This document shows positions 54,951 through 63,900 of a DNA stretch of 64,000 bases, in pieces. The stretch comes from Dyadobacter sp. SG02. Lineage in GTDB: Bacteria; Bacteroidota; Bacteroidia; Cytophagales; Spirosomataceae. Below the pieces are notes generated by a model. That model did no database searches, had not been told where the DNA came from, and saw nothing but the letters and a program-made list of their open reading frames with translations. The stretch's first letter is position 1, and each line of letters opens with the position of its first letter. Both the position numbers and the translations under genes were made by a program. The stretch lies in the NCBI RefSeq assembly GCF_900109045.1, contig NZ_FNYL01000004.1:232055-296054 (forward strand), written 5' to 3'.

Positions 54951-56285
54951 ATGGAATTACAGAAAGCATTGGAAATATTGATCATGGCAGGGCAGCTTAT
55001 CCTGGGCCTGTCGATCCTGGTGGGGTTGCATGAGTGGGGGCACATGGCTGCCGCAAAATTGTTCGGAATGAGGGTTGAAAAATACTTTATAGGCTTTCCT
55101 CCTAAAATTTTCAGTTTTCAAAAAGGTGAAACAGAATATGGTATAGGCGCTATCCCGCTCGGTGGGTTTGTGAAAATTTCCGGTATGATCGACGAGTCGA
55201 TGGACACCGAGGCGATGAGCCAGGAGCCGCAACCGTGGGAATTCCGCTCGAAACCGGCCTGGCAACGCCTGATCGTGATGCTCGGCGGGATCATCGTGAA
55301 TGTGATCGTGGGTATCATCATCTTCATCGCGATCGCCTACCACGAGGGTAACCAGTTCCTTTCGATCAGTGAAGTAAACAAATATGGTATTGTGGCAGGT
55401 GAGCTGGCGCAGGAAATCGGCCTGAAAACCGGCGACAAAGTGATTCGCGTCAATGGCAAACCTTTCACAGATTTCAGCGACGTGATCAGCTCGGAAGTTT
55501 TTCTGGGGAGCAACAGCTCTTACACCGTTGACCGCAACGGCCAGGAAGTACAGATCGAAATCCCAAACAATTTCATTGAAAAACTATCCGATCCAGACGA
55601 GAAACGTAATTTCATCCGGGCGATAGAGCCTTTCAAAATCGGCGAACTGATCCCCGGAATGCCAGCCGAAAAAGCCGGCGTTGAAGTAGGCGACCAGATC
55701 ACGTCGATCAACGGCACGCCTATCCGTTTCTTTCATGAATTGCAGGCACAGCTCGAAAAACTCAAAGGCAAGGAAACCACCCTGGTAGTGCAACGCGGCG
55801 CGGCGCAGAAATCACTGAAAGTGGCCGTAACCGAAGACGGGACCCTCGGCTTCTACCCCGAAACACTGCTCAACTTCACAGTTGTTCAATACACATTTGG
55901 AGAAGCGGTGGCTATTGGTACGGAGAACGCCTTCGGCGTCGTGTATAACAATATCAAAGGTTTCGGTAAAATATTCCGTGGCGAAGTTTCGGCTTCCAAA
56001 GCATTGAGCGGGCCGATCGGCATCGCGCGTATGTTCGGCGGCGTTTGGGACTGGGGCCGTTTCTGGCAGCTTACCGGCTTGCTTTCGATGGTACTCGCAT
56101 TCATGAATGCATTGCCTATTCCGGCATTGGACGGCGGCCACGCGGTAATCCTTTCGTACGAAATCATCTCCGGCCGCAAGCCATCCGACAGATTCCTCGA
56201 AAATGCCCAGAAAGTAGGTATGGTGCTCCTTTTAGGCCTGATGGCTTTCGCGATTTTCAACGACGTATGGAAAGCGGTATTCTGA
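54951..56285 (+). CDS. rseP: Site-2 protease RseP
   Basis: Intramembrane zinc protease that cuts membrane-bound regulators such as anti-sigma factors and also clears signal peptides. The 444-residue protein has the zinc motif HEWGH at 27-31 in the first helix and the third ligand D394 in PALDGGH in a late helix. Two PDZ domains lie between (about 135-215 and 220-300, the second with GMPAEKAGVEVGDQITSINGTPI). In this organism the sigma partner at 48664-50361 could be a substrate, by inference. The stop codon overlaps the next start by one base. Confidence 0.93.
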   Translation: MELQKALEILIMAGQLILGLSILVGLHEWGHMAAAKLFGMRVEKYFIGFPPKIFSFQKGETEYGIGAIPLGGFVKISGMIDESMDTEAMSQEPQPWEFRSKPAWQRLIVMLGGIIVNVIVGIIIFIAIAYHEGNQFLSISEVNKYGIVAGELAQEIGLKTGDKVIRVNGKPFTDFSDVISSEVFLGSNSSYTVDRNGQEVQIEIPNNFIEKLSDPDEKRNFIRAIEPFKIGELIPGMPAEKAGVEVGDQITSINGTPIRFFHELQAQLEKLKGKETTLVVQRGAAQKSLKVAVTEDGTLGFYPETLLNFTVVQYTFGEAVAIGTENAFGVVYNNIKGFGKIFRGEVSASKALSGPIGIARMFGGVWDWGRFWQLTGLLSMVLAFMNALPIPALDGGHAVILSYEIISGRKPSDRFLENAQKVGMVLLLGLMAFAIFNDVWKAVF

Positions 56286-56785
56286 TGAAAAGGAGGATAG
56301 CACCAATTGGTGCTATCCTCCTTTTCTCATTTCTCCTGACGTCATTCAAACCGAAACACGATTACCACGTTTCGGTGACGCAAATGCAATACAATGCGAC
56401 ATCCCGGACTTTTGAGGTAAGTATCCGGATATTTACCGATGATCTTGAAAAAGCATTGTCGCAAAGCCATTCCAAACAACGATTTGTGATCAAGGACAAT
56501 GATCAAAACGATCGCTTCGTTGAAGAGTACATTCGCAAATCATTTGTTTTGACAGATAGTCAGAAAAAAAATACCCCTATCAAATACCTCGGAAAAGAAC
56601 AGGAGCAGGATGCAACGTGGGTGTATCTCGAAATCCCTTTTCAGGGCGCTTTGAACGGCTGCAAACTTTTGAACGTTACGCTTATGGAAACTTTTGACGA
56701 TCAGGTCAATATGACGAACGTTAAATTCCAGTCCGAAAAAAAGACGTTTTTATTTAAAAAAGGACAGACTTCTCACCTGCTGTAA
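56285..56785 (+). CDS. DUF6702-family exported protein
   Basis: A 166-residue protein starting in the TGATG stop/start overlap with rseP. A signal peptide (about 1-22, KRRIAPIGAILLFSFLLTS) leads to a beta-rich domain with HDYHVSVTQMQYNATSRTFEVSIRIFTDDLE as conserved blocks, the DUF6702 mark. The domain resembles proteins annotated as peptidase E-related in Bacteroidota, but no active site is seen. Oddly, codons 2-14 are written by a perfect 38-bp palindrome (56288-56325). No other start codon in the first 30 codons would keep the signal peptide, so this start stands. Confidence 0.8.
   Translation: MKRRIAPIGAILLFSFLLTSFKPKHDYHVSVTQMQYNATSRTFEVSIRIFTDDLEKALSQSHSKQRFVIKDNDQNDRFVEEYIRKSFVLTDSQKKNTPIKYLGKEQEQDATWVYLEIPFQGALNGCKLLNVTLMETFDDQVNMTNVKFQSEKKTFLFKKGQTSHLL
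56288..56325 (+). promoter_or_regulatory. Perfect 38-bp palindrome inside the DUF6702 signal-peptide codons
   Basis: AAAAGGAGGATAGCACCAA followed directly by its reverse complement; it ends in TTTTCTC. By form it is an ideal intrinsic terminator for rseP, yet it begins at the second codon of the next gene. It also pairs the AGGAGG sequence just inside the gene. Confidence 0.7.
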
Positions 56786-56850
56786 TTAGTTTGTGACCGC
56801 TTATAAAAATGCATGACAATATGTGTAGTGGCACGGCTATTTTGTTTTGA

Positions 56851-56876
56851 TAATGCCTTTCTTTTGAAAGTCATTA
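56851..56876. terminator. Hairpin between DUF6702 and lon
   Basis: 11-base arms TAATGCCTTTC / GAAAGTCATTA with one mismatch and a TTTT loop, followed by TTTATATATT. Likely terminator of the rseP unit; it could also be an operator for lon, 40 bases before its start. Confidence 0.45.
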
Positions 56877-56915
56877 TTTATATATTGGGAAAAGATTATC
56901 TGTCAATTTGACAGA

Positions 56916-59438
56916 ATGCCTATGAAATTTGAACCTTCTGATCTATATAGCCGGCTGCTAATGTCCGACTCGGACATGGATAGCCTTGAAATCGTTCCTC
57001 TTGGTGGCCCCGATGGCTCTGACGAGCCTTTTGAACTTCCTAACGAACTGGCGATACTTCCGATCAGGCAAACAGTGCTCTTCCCGGGGATGGTAATTCC
57101 CGTGACAGTGGTGCGCCAGAAAGCCATCAGGCTTGTTAAAAAGATATACCGCAACTCCGATATCAATCAGCGTATTCTCGGTGCCGTCACTCAGGCTATT
57201 CCCAACAAGGAAGACCCTACGGCCGAGGACCTTTACAATATTGGTACCGTCGCGCAGATCCTGAAAATGATCACGTTGCCTGATGGCAATGTGACGATCA
57301 TCGTGCAGGGACGCCAGCGTTTCGAAATCAAAGCCATTGTCAGCGAAGAACCTTACCTGACTGCCGAAGTACGGGCGATCGAGGACTCGTTTGTGGGGCC
57401 TACCAAGAAAGAGGCAAAAGCATTATTGCAATCGCTTCGTGATGGTGCGCACAAAATCATGCGTCTGAACCCGGAAATCCCGCAGGAAGCACGCATTGCG
57501 CTCGATAATATCGAAAGCCCGATCTTTTTGATCCACTTCCTGTCTTCGAATATCAATGTAGAAATCGCCGACAAGCAGAAATTGCTCGAAGAGCGCAACG
57601 GCCACAAGCAAGCCACGCTTTTGCTGCAATACATGATGCGGGAGATTGAAATGCTGGAACTGAAACGGGAAATCCAGACCAAAGCCAGCTCGGATATCGA
57701 CCAGCAGCAGCGCGACTATTTCCTGCGCCAGCAAATCAAGGTTTTGCATGATGAACTGGGAATGGACAGCCCCGAACGCGACCTCGATGAAATTCGCCTG
57801 AAAGCCAGCCAGAAAAAATGGGCGGAGCCAGTGAAGGTACATTTTGAAAAAGAACTGACGAAGTTGCAGCGCATTAACCCGATGGCACCCGAATACCCGG
57901 TAACGATGAATTACCTGGAAACACTCGTGGATTTGCCGTGGGGACAATATACCAAAGACAATTTTGACCTGGTAAGGGCGCAAAAAATCCTCGATGCCGA
58001 CCATTTCGGTCTCGAAAAGGTGAAAGAGCGCATTATCGAATATCTGGCGGTGCTGAAACTGAAAGGTAACCTGAAAGCGCCGATCCTTTGCCTCTACGGC
58101 CCTCCGGGGGTAGGTAAAACCTCGTTGGGTAAATCCATTGCAAAAGCATTGAACCGGGAATACATCCGTATGGCGCTCGGCGGCGTGCACGACGAAGCCG
58201 AAATCCGCGGACACCGCAAGACTTACATCGGAGCGATGCCGGGTAAGATCATCCAGAACATCAAAAAAGCAGGCTCTGCCAACCCGGTATTCATCCTCGA
58301 CGAAATCGATAAGGTGAGCTCCGATTACCGCGGCGATCCTTCTTCCGCATTGCTGGAAGTCCTCGACCCGGAGCAGAACTCTTCATTTACAGATAATTAC
58401 CTCGAAGTAGAATACGATCTTTCCAAGGTTCTCTTCGTAGCGACAGCCAACTCACTCGACACCATTCACCCCGCCTTACGCGACCGGATGGAAATCATCG
58501 AAATGACCGGTTATACGATCGAAGAGAAATTGCAGATCGCCAAACGTTACCTCGTTCCGAAACAACGCAAGGACCACGGTTTGAAAGCAACCGACGTAAA
58601 AGTCGACGATGCAGCTTTGCTCAAACTGATAGAAGGCTATACCCGCGAATCGGGCGTGCGTAACCTCGAACAGAAGGTGGGCACGGTAGTCCGCAAGATC
58701 GCGAAATCGGTGGCGATGGAGCAGGATTATCCCAAAACCGTCAAAGCCGAGCAGATCGAGAAATACCTTGGCGCAGAGATTTTTGATAAGGATTTGTATC
58801 AGGGCAACGACTTTGCAGGCGTTGTTACCGGTCTTGCTTGGACGTCGGTAGGTGGCGAAATCCTGTTTATCGAAACGAGCCTGAGCCGTGGAAAAGGCGG
58901 ATTAACATTATCCGGCCAGCTGGGCGATGTGATGAAAGAATCAGCCGTGGCTGCATTATCCTACCTCAAAGCCAATGCGGAAAGGGTAGGCATCGATTAC
59001 CGCATTTTCAATCACTACGACCTTCACGTACACGTACCAGCGGGCGCGGTGCCCAAGGACGGGCCTAGCGCGGGTGTGACGATGGCAACGTCGATGGCGT
59101 CGATATTTACGCAGCGCCGTGTGAAACCGTTTATCGCGATGACCGGCGAGATCACATTGCGCGGAAAAGTGCTTCCGGTGGGTGGTGTAAAGGAAAAAAT
59201 CCTTGCTGCACGCCGTGCGGGCGTGAAAGAGATTATCCTCTGTGTAAAAAACCGCAAGGACGTGGAAGAAGTACCGGCCAACTACATTAAGGACCTTACA
59301 TTCCATTATGTGGACCAGGTCGACGAGGTGCTGAATATCGCGCTCCTTCCCGAGAAAGTAAATAACCCGATGAACTTCGTTTTTCCCGATGAAAAGAAAG
59401 AAAAAGAAGAAAGCGGCTTTGCAACGATGACTGTTTAG
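56916..59438 (+). CDS. lon: ATP-dependent Lon protease
   Basis: Cytosolic AAA+ serine protease for damaged and regulatory proteins. The 840-residue product has the LON substrate domain (about 45-245, [18 protein letters not shown]), the AAA+ module with Walker [10 protein letters not shown] (about 393-401) and Walker [10 protein letters not shown], and the protease domain with catalytic S718 in [11 protein letters not shown] and the lysine in GGVKEK about 43 residues later. Start ATG 56916 is taken; an in-frame ATG at 56961 is possible. A clear terminator follows at 59461-59488. No CIRCE element was found. Confidence 0.94.
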   Translation: MPMKFEPSDLYSRLLMSDSDMDSLEIVPLGGPDGSDEPFELPNELAILPIRQTVLFPGMVIPVTVVRQKAIRLVKKIYRNSDINQRILGAVTQAIPNKEDPTAEDLYNIGTVAQILKMITLPDGNVTIIVQGRQRFEIKAIVSEEPYLTAEVRAIEDSFVGPTKKEAKALLQSLRDGAHKIMRLNPEIPQEARIALDNIESPIFLIHFLSSNINVEIADKQKLLEERNGHKQATLLLQYMMREIEMLELKREIQTKASSDIDQQQRDYFLRQQIKVLHDELGMDSPERDLDEIRLKASQKKWAEPVKVHFEKELTKLQRINPMAPEYPVTMNYLETLVDLPWGQYTKDNFDLVRAQKILDADHFGLEKVKERIIEYLAVLKLKGNLKAPILCLYGPPGVGKTSLGKSIAKALNREYIRMALGGVHDEAEIRGHRKTYIGAMPGKIIQNIKKAGSANPVFILDEIDKVSSDYRGDPSSALLEVLDPEQNSSFTDNYLEVEYDLSKVLFVATANSLDTIHPALRDRMEIIEMTGYTIEEKLQIAKRYLVPKQRKDHGLKATDVKVDDAALLKLIEGYTRESGVRNLEQKVGTVVRKIAKSVAMEQDYPKTVKAEQIEKYLGAEIFDKDLYQGNDFAGVVTGLAWTSVGGEILFIETSLSRGKGGLTLSGQLGDVMKESAVAALSYLKANAERVGIDYRIFNHYDLHVHVPAGAVPKDGPSAGVTMATSMASIFTQRRVKPFIAMTGEITLRGKVLPVGGVKEKILAARRAGVKEIILCVKNRKDVEEVPANYIKDLTFHYVDQVDEVLNIALLPEKVNNPMNFVFPDEKKEKEESGFATMTV

Positions 59439-59460
59439 GTTTAACCTAAAAAAATATACG

Positions 59461-59488
59461 AAAGAGGTGCCCCAAAAGGTACCTCTTT
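59461..59488 (+). terminator. Intrinsic terminator of lon
   Basis: Stem AAAGAGGTGCC / GGTACCTCTTT (11 pairs, one G-T) with a 6-base loop, then TTG after a run of five T. Confidence 0.85.
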
Positions 59489-59549
59489 TTGTTTAGGGGT
59501 TATACTTTCCAAACGGCGTCATACTGTCAAACCTTTTATCTACTGAAAA

Positions 59550-61040
59550 ATGTCGTTACCGCAGCTTTCCCCCCAACTGCTCGACCAGCAGCCCGGACTT
59601 CTTCCCGATCACGGGAAACTTCTTGCATTGCCTGAAAAAATCATCCAGTTCGGCACGGGTGTGCTGTTGCGCGGCCTGCCCGACTATTTTGTGAACAAAG
59701 CCAATACGCAGGGTATTTTCAATGGCCGGATCGTCGTTGTAAAATCGACCAGTACCGGGGGCACGGACGCATTTTCGGAGCAGAAAAACATTTTCTCGCA
59801 CAGCATCCGGGGGATCGAAAACGGCAAGCAGATCGACGAAACGGTGATTAACACCAGCATCAGCCGCACATTGGCCGCCGCCAGCGACTGGGCCGATATC
59901 CTCGAATGCGCTCACAATTCGGAGCTTAACATTGTTATTTCAAATACGACTGAGGTGGGTATCCAGCTGGTCGACGACGATATTTTTGCCAACCCGCCTG
60001 TATCCTTTCCCGGCAAACTGACCGCCTATCTTTTCGAACGCTACAAGGCGTTCAACGGCGCGCCGGAAGCAGGTATGGTGATCGTTCCTACGGAGCTGAT
60101 CGTCGGTAATGGCCCCAAACTGAAAGCCATCGTACTGGAACAGGCACAACGGCACGACCTGGACAGGGCATTTATATATTGGCTTGAAAAATATAATCAC
60201 TTTTGCAGCTCGCTCGTAGACCGCATTGTTCCCGGCAAGCCGGATGCCGAAACGATCGAAGCACTTTCCGCAAAACAGGGTTTCCGCGACGATTTGCTCA
60301 TTGTTTCCGAAGTATACAGCCTGTGGGCTATCGAAGGCGACCAGCAGGTGCGTGATGTACTGAGCTTTGCCCAGGCCGACAAAGGTGTGGTGATCGAACC
60401 TGATATCGACTTGTTCCGCGAGTTGAAATTGAGACTGCTGAACGGCACACATACGCTGGCGTCAGGACTTTCATACCTCCATGGCCTTGACACCGTTCGC
60501 GAGGCGATGGAAAATGCCGAAACAGCACAATTTATTGCCGATGTAATGCTGAAAGAACTCGCACCTGCAATTCCTTACAACGTCGATCCCGCACAAGCGC
60601 AGGAGTTTGGCAACCAGGTACTCGACCGTTTCCGCAACCCGTTCATCCGCCATCAGCTGATCGACATTACCGTGCAGTATACGGCCAAGATGAAAATGCG
60701 CAACATCCCGACGCTTCTGAACCATTACCAGAAATCCGACGAAGTACCCGCATTGTTTGCCAAAGGTTTTGCCGCGTTCCTGCGGTTTATGAAGCCTGTA
60801 ATGCACAAGGACAATGCTTATTACGGCGAACGCGACGGCCAGCCCTATTCGATCCGTTGCGATTCCGCGGCATACTTTGATGAAAAATGGAAGAATGCCG
60901 CCTCTCCCATCGATCTGGCGCAGCAGGTTTTGAGCGACGTATCGCTTTGGGATACCGACCTTACATTGTTGCCGGGTTTTGCCGATGCTGTGAAAGGTTA
61001 CATGACCGAGCTCGTCGTTACAGGGACTTCCACGCTTTGA
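59550..61040 (+). CDS. uxaB: Tagaturonate reductase (altronate oxidoreductase)
   Basis: NADH-dependent reduction of tagaturonate to altronate in galacturonate breakdown. A 496-residue member of the mannitol-dehydrogenase family: Rossmann start IIQFGTGVLLRGLPDYFVNKAN, the mark ISNTTEVGIQL, and the C-terminal helical domain with LRLLNGTHTLASGLSYL, where catalytic lysine/asparagine/histidine residues usually lie. UxaB is preferred over fructuronate reductase because of overall length and N-terminus; the specificity is not certain. Its end overlaps the DUF3784 gene by 23 bases on the other strand. The eda and kdgK genes nearby complete the pathway. Confidence 0.85.
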   Translation: MSLPQLSPQLLDQQPGLLPDHGKLLALPEKIIQFGTGVLLRGLPDYFVNKANTQGIFNGRIVVVKSTSTGGTDAFSEQKNIFSHSIRGIENGKQIDETVINTSISRTLAAASDWADILECAHNSELNIVISNTTEVGIQLVDDDIFANPPVSFPGKLTAYLFERYKAFNGAPEAGMVIVPTELIVGNGPKLKAIVLEQAQRHDLDRAFIYWLEKYNHFCSSLVDRIVPGKPDAETIEALSAKQGFRDDLLIVSEVYSLWAIEGDQQVRDVLSFAQADKGVVIEPDIDLFRELKLRLLNGTHTLASGLSYLHGLDTVREAMENAETAQFIADVMLKELAPAIPYNVDPAQAQEFGNQVLDRFRNPFIRHQLIDITVQYTAKMKMRNIPTLLNHYQKSDEVPALFAKGFAAFLRFMKPVMHKDNAYYGERDGQPYSIRCDSAAYFDEKWKNAASPIDLAQQVLSDVSLWDTDLTLLPGFADAVKGYMTELVVTGTSTL

Positions 61041-61737
61041 GCTGATTGTAAAGCTCGGTAGCCGAGATTTCGTCGGAACTGAAATAGATCTCATCCCCCA
61101 CTGTTTTGATCAGCAGGTAAGGATGAGATTTTTTATTGATATACAACCTGACAATGCGGCCATCATCGGTTTTGAAAGCACCTTTTTTATACTCGCCGCC
61201 TGCAAAGCCATCCGCCTTGCTCGAAATGTCAGGCAGGCTGTCGGTGACAGTGAAACCGGTCACATCATCACGCGCAATTTTTATCCCGGAAAGACCTTTG
61301 ATCTCCAATGCGCGGGTAGTCAGGAATATCTCACTGTTTTTCATACCCGCAAACATCAGGAAGCCTACACCTATCACCACCACAATGATAATGGCCATAA
61401 CGATGTAAGTACCTACCCGCTGGCCGCTAGTACCCGTGTAATACCGGTTTCCCACAGCGATCATATACACATAGGCCAAAAGCGGGTACATCACCATGAA
61501 TACCGTGGCCCAGTTCGCATTGAAAGTATTCAGCAACAGCACGCCACCCAGCTCGCTGATACCAAGGAATATGTGAAAGCGATTGAAGAACTTCACGTAG
61601 GAAACAATATCCATCTTGGCGCGGTCGGCCTCGGACATCGTATTGTACCCCGACAAGAGGTACTTTGCATTACCCGGCGTTACAATAAACCCGAGCGAAA
61701 ACAGGACCAGCGAAATGATAATGGCAACGGTAATCAT
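61018..61737 (-). CDS. DUF3784 membrane protein with PH-like C-terminal part
   Basis: A 239-residue inner-membrane protein. Helices at about 2-20, 55-75, 80-95 and 110-130; the N-terminal motif LLSGYNTMSEADRAKMDI is the DUF3784 mark. The soluble C-terminal half (about 140-239, with SGIKIARDDVTGFTVTDSLPD) looks like a bacterial PH-type beta domain. Start ATG 61737; the ATG 63 bases upstream would add a poor leader. Function unknown. Convergent with uxaB with a 23-base overlap, so no terminator lies between. Confidence 0.7.
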   Translation of the reverse strand: MITVAIIISLVLFSLGFIVTPGNAKYLLSGYNTMSEADRAKMDIVSYVKFFNRFHIFLGISELGGVLLLNTFNANWATVFMVMYPLLAYVYMIAVGNRYYTGTSGQRVGTYIVMAIIIVVVIGVGFLMFAGMKNSEIFLTTRALEIKGLSGIKIARDDVTGFTVTDSLPDISSKADGFAGGEYKKGAFKTDDGRIVRLYINKKSHPYLLIKTVGDEIYFSSDEISATELYNQLKAWKSL

Positions 61738-61836
61738 AATTTTGTCACGGCTAACTGCCTTATAAGTTACAAAATTATGCGGGAGAAAGCCAATTAGCAT
61801 TCATTCAGAAATGCTATATTTAGCAAAGAGCACACT

Positions 61837-62068
61837 ATGTTTATTCAATTGAAAATACCTGCACATCCGTATTTCACCGACGAGGAGTTAGTAGCATTCT
61901 GCATGGCGAACCCCGACCTTAATGTAGAGCGCGATAAGCAAGGTCGACCCGACCTACATTTACGAACCGGGCAAGCCTCAGCTTGCAGTGCACTTTGATG
62001 AAACGCTGTCAGGCGGCGAAGTAATGATCGATTTCTCCACGCGCCTGAGCGATATTCTCGAATATTAA
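61837..62068 (+). pseudogene. Uma2-family remnant with internal deletion and frameshift
   Basis: ATG at 61837 gives FTDEELVAFCMANPDLNVERDKQG, the N-terminal mark of Uma2 (DUF820) proteins, and then runs out of phase to a TGA at 61996. From about 61940 another frame encodes the typical Uma2 end (TYIYEPGKPQLAVHF, LSGGEVMIDFSTRLSDILEY) up to TAA at 62066. The central 100 or so residues that carry the nuclease-like site are missing. The two parts fit a deletion with frameshift, so this is a dead gene. Its stop touches the end of eda. Confidence 0.65.
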
Positions 62069-62734
62069 TCAGCTATTCGCACGGAACTCCTTCACGAGCG
62101 CGATACTTTCCGCGACTTTCTGCTCGATCCAGGGATAATTTCCTTCTGCTACCACATCTTTCGGAAAGAGGTTTGAACCTAAACCAACCGCGTAAGCACC
62201 AGCCCCGAACCATTCGTTAATGCTTTCTTTGGTGGGCTGAACGCCGCCGGTTACCATGATTTTCACCTTCGGCATAGGCCCGCGGATCGCACGCACGAAT
62301 GCGGAACCCACCACCTCGCCCGGGAATAGTTTTACTACTTCCGCGCCTGCTTGCTGCGCATTATATATTTCTGTCAATGTGGAAATGCCTGGAATCCAGG
62401 GAATACCGGCCTTCAAACATGCTGCGCCTACCGCCGGATTAAGGCAGGGCGTTACAATGAAATCGGTACCTGCATCGATGAATTTTTGCGCGGTTTCCGC
62501 GTCGTAAATGGTACCGATACCCAGCGAAAGGCCGGGCAGGCTTTCCTTTACATAAGCCAGAAGCTCCGTAAATACATTGTAAGCATTATCACCACGGTTG
62601 GTGAACTCGAATGCGCGCGCGCCGCCGCGGTATGCCGCATTGATCACCTCTTTGGCGATTTCAATATCTGCATGATAGAACAGCGGCAGTACGCCGACTT
62701 CGTTCAATAGTATCAGTGTTGTTTCTTTATCCAT
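62069..62734 (-). CDS. eda: KDPG/KHG aldolase
   Basis: Splits 2-keto-3-deoxy-6-phosphogluconate into pyruvate and glyceraldehyde 3-phosphate. A 221-residue class I aldolase TIM barrel; the catalytic glutamate is in AFEFTNRG (about residue 42) and the Schiff-base lysine in VVKLFPGEV (about 139). The phosphate site is MVTGGVQPT and VGLGSNLF. Encoded 17 bases after kdgK in the same direction, so the last two steps of uronate breakdown are co-expressed. Confidence 0.92.
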   Translation of the reverse strand: MDKETTLILLNEVGVLPLFYHADIEIAKEVINAAYRGGARAFEFTNRGDNAYNVFTELLAYVKESLPGLSLGIGTIYDAETAQKFIDAGTDFIVTPCLNPAVGAACLKAGIPWIPGISTLTEIYNAQQAGAEVVKLFPGEVVGSAFVRAIRGPMPKVKIMVTGGVQPTKESINEWFGAGAYAVGLGSNLFPKDVVAEGNYPWIEQKVAESIALVKEFRANS

Positions 62735-62751
62735 GATTGTTGGCCAGGTTG

Positions 62752-63747
62752 TTAACGTTTGATTCTTCCTGAGGTCTCTCCCTGACGGATGGCTTCCACT
62801 TCGGCGATCGTCGAGATCAATGCATCGCCTTCGATGGTGTGCTTCAATGCAGAAGCGGCCACCCCGAATTCGAGCGCCTTTTGCTGGTCATCGAAGGTAA
62901 TGAGGCCGTGGATAAGGCCCGCGATGAATGCGTCGCCGCCGCCAACGCGGTCGATAATCGGGTTGATTTCGATGTCTTCCGTTTCGAGCAGCTCCTTGCC
63001 GTTCCACAAAAACGCCCTCAACAAGTTATGCGAAGCGCTGATCGACGTCCTTTTCGTATCCACCACCGTTTTCACTTGCGGGAAAGCCTTCTGTAAGTTG
63101 ACGCAGGATTCGACAAAATCGTTTCCGTCGATGTCAAAAATCTCCTTGATATTGATGCTGTTGGCGATTACGACGTCTGTTCCGGCAGTCAGTTCTGGAA
63201 GAATGTCGGATGGCTTTTTGCCATATTTCCACAAATTGGCGCGATAAAAAATGTCTCCGGAGACGGTAATGCCCCGTTTACGGGCCGCTTTAATGCCGTC
63301 GAGCAACGCGTCCGCCGCTTCTTGCGACAATGCCGGGGTAATACCCGCCCAGTGAAACCATTTCGCATCTTTCAGGATATTGTCCCAATCCAACTCCTTC
63401 GGATCGATCGTCGCGAGCGATGAGTTCGCGCGGTCGTACACGATCTGGCTACCGCGCATGGCAGCACCGGTTTCGAGGAAATAAACGGCCATTCGCGGGC
63501 CTCCGAAAAGAATGTGCGATGTATCGACGCCATGAAAATGCAGGTACTGAGCCGCCGCACGTCCGATGGGCGAGTCAGGGAAACGGGTAACGTGCGCCGT
63601 GCTGTGTCCCCAATATGCCAATGCGGTCGAAACGTTCGCTTCGCCACCAGCATATGTTACATTCAATTGACGGGCTTGTTCAAAACGGGAAAAACCAGGA
63701 GTGGAAAGTCGCATAAGGACTTCCCCGAAGGATACTATCTGAGCCAT
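62752..63747 (-). CDS. kdgK: 2-keto-3-deoxygluconate kinase (PfkB family)
   Basis: Phosphorylates 2-keto-3-deoxygluconate to KDPG. A 331-residue ribokinase-family enzyme: YAGGEANVSTALAYWG near the N-terminus and the C-terminal anion-hole and base motif RVGGGDAFIAGLIHGL near 265-280. The call KdgK rather than another sugar kinase rests on its pairing with eda, uxaB and uxaC. Promoter candidate at 63817-63850. Confidence 0.88.
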   Translation of the reverse strand: MAQIVSFGEVLMRLSTPGFSRFEQARQLNVTYAGGEANVSTALAYWGHSTAHVTRFPDSPIGRAAAQYLHFHGVDTSHILFGGPRMAVYFLETGAAMRGSQIVYDRANSSLATIDPKELDWDNILKDAKWFHWAGITPALSQEAADALLDGIKAARKRGITVSGDIFYRANLWKYGKKPSDILPELTAGTDVVIANSINIKEIFDIDGNDFVESCVNLQKAFPQVKTVVDTKRTSISASHNLLRAFLWNGKELLETEDIEINPIIDRVGGGDAFIAGLIHGLITFDDQQKALEFGVAASALKHTIEGDALISTIAEVEAIRQGETSGRIKR

Positions 63748-63816
63748 ATTTTAAACTATTGCCCGTTGGCCAAAGAATGAAGCTCCCTGACGGGCCATTG
63801 AAAAATGATTACGCGC

Positions 63817-63850
63817 CAAAATTACGTATTAACATTAAAATAGCCCACAA
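63817..63850 (-). promoter_or_regulatory. Promoter candidate for kdgK-eda
   Basis: Minus strand TAATTTTG (63817-63824) with TTG at 63848-63850, spacer 23 bases. The -33 part overlaps the loop of the uxaC terminator. Leader of about 60 bases. Confidence 0.4.
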
Positions 63851-63867
63851 CAAATGTCTGGGCTATT
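63839..63867 (-). terminator. Terminator of uxaC
   Basis: 9-bp stem AATAGCCCA / TGGGCTATT with an 11-base loop; on the minus strand it runs into TTTTAATG. Confidence 0.7.
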
Positions 63868-63900
63868 CCTTTTATTAGCGTATTTAAATTCGGATTTTAC

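Noticed and set aside
56786..56915. Search for a CIRCE heat-shock operator before lon
   Set aside because: The inverted repeat present (56851-56876) does not match the CIRCE consensus or spacing.
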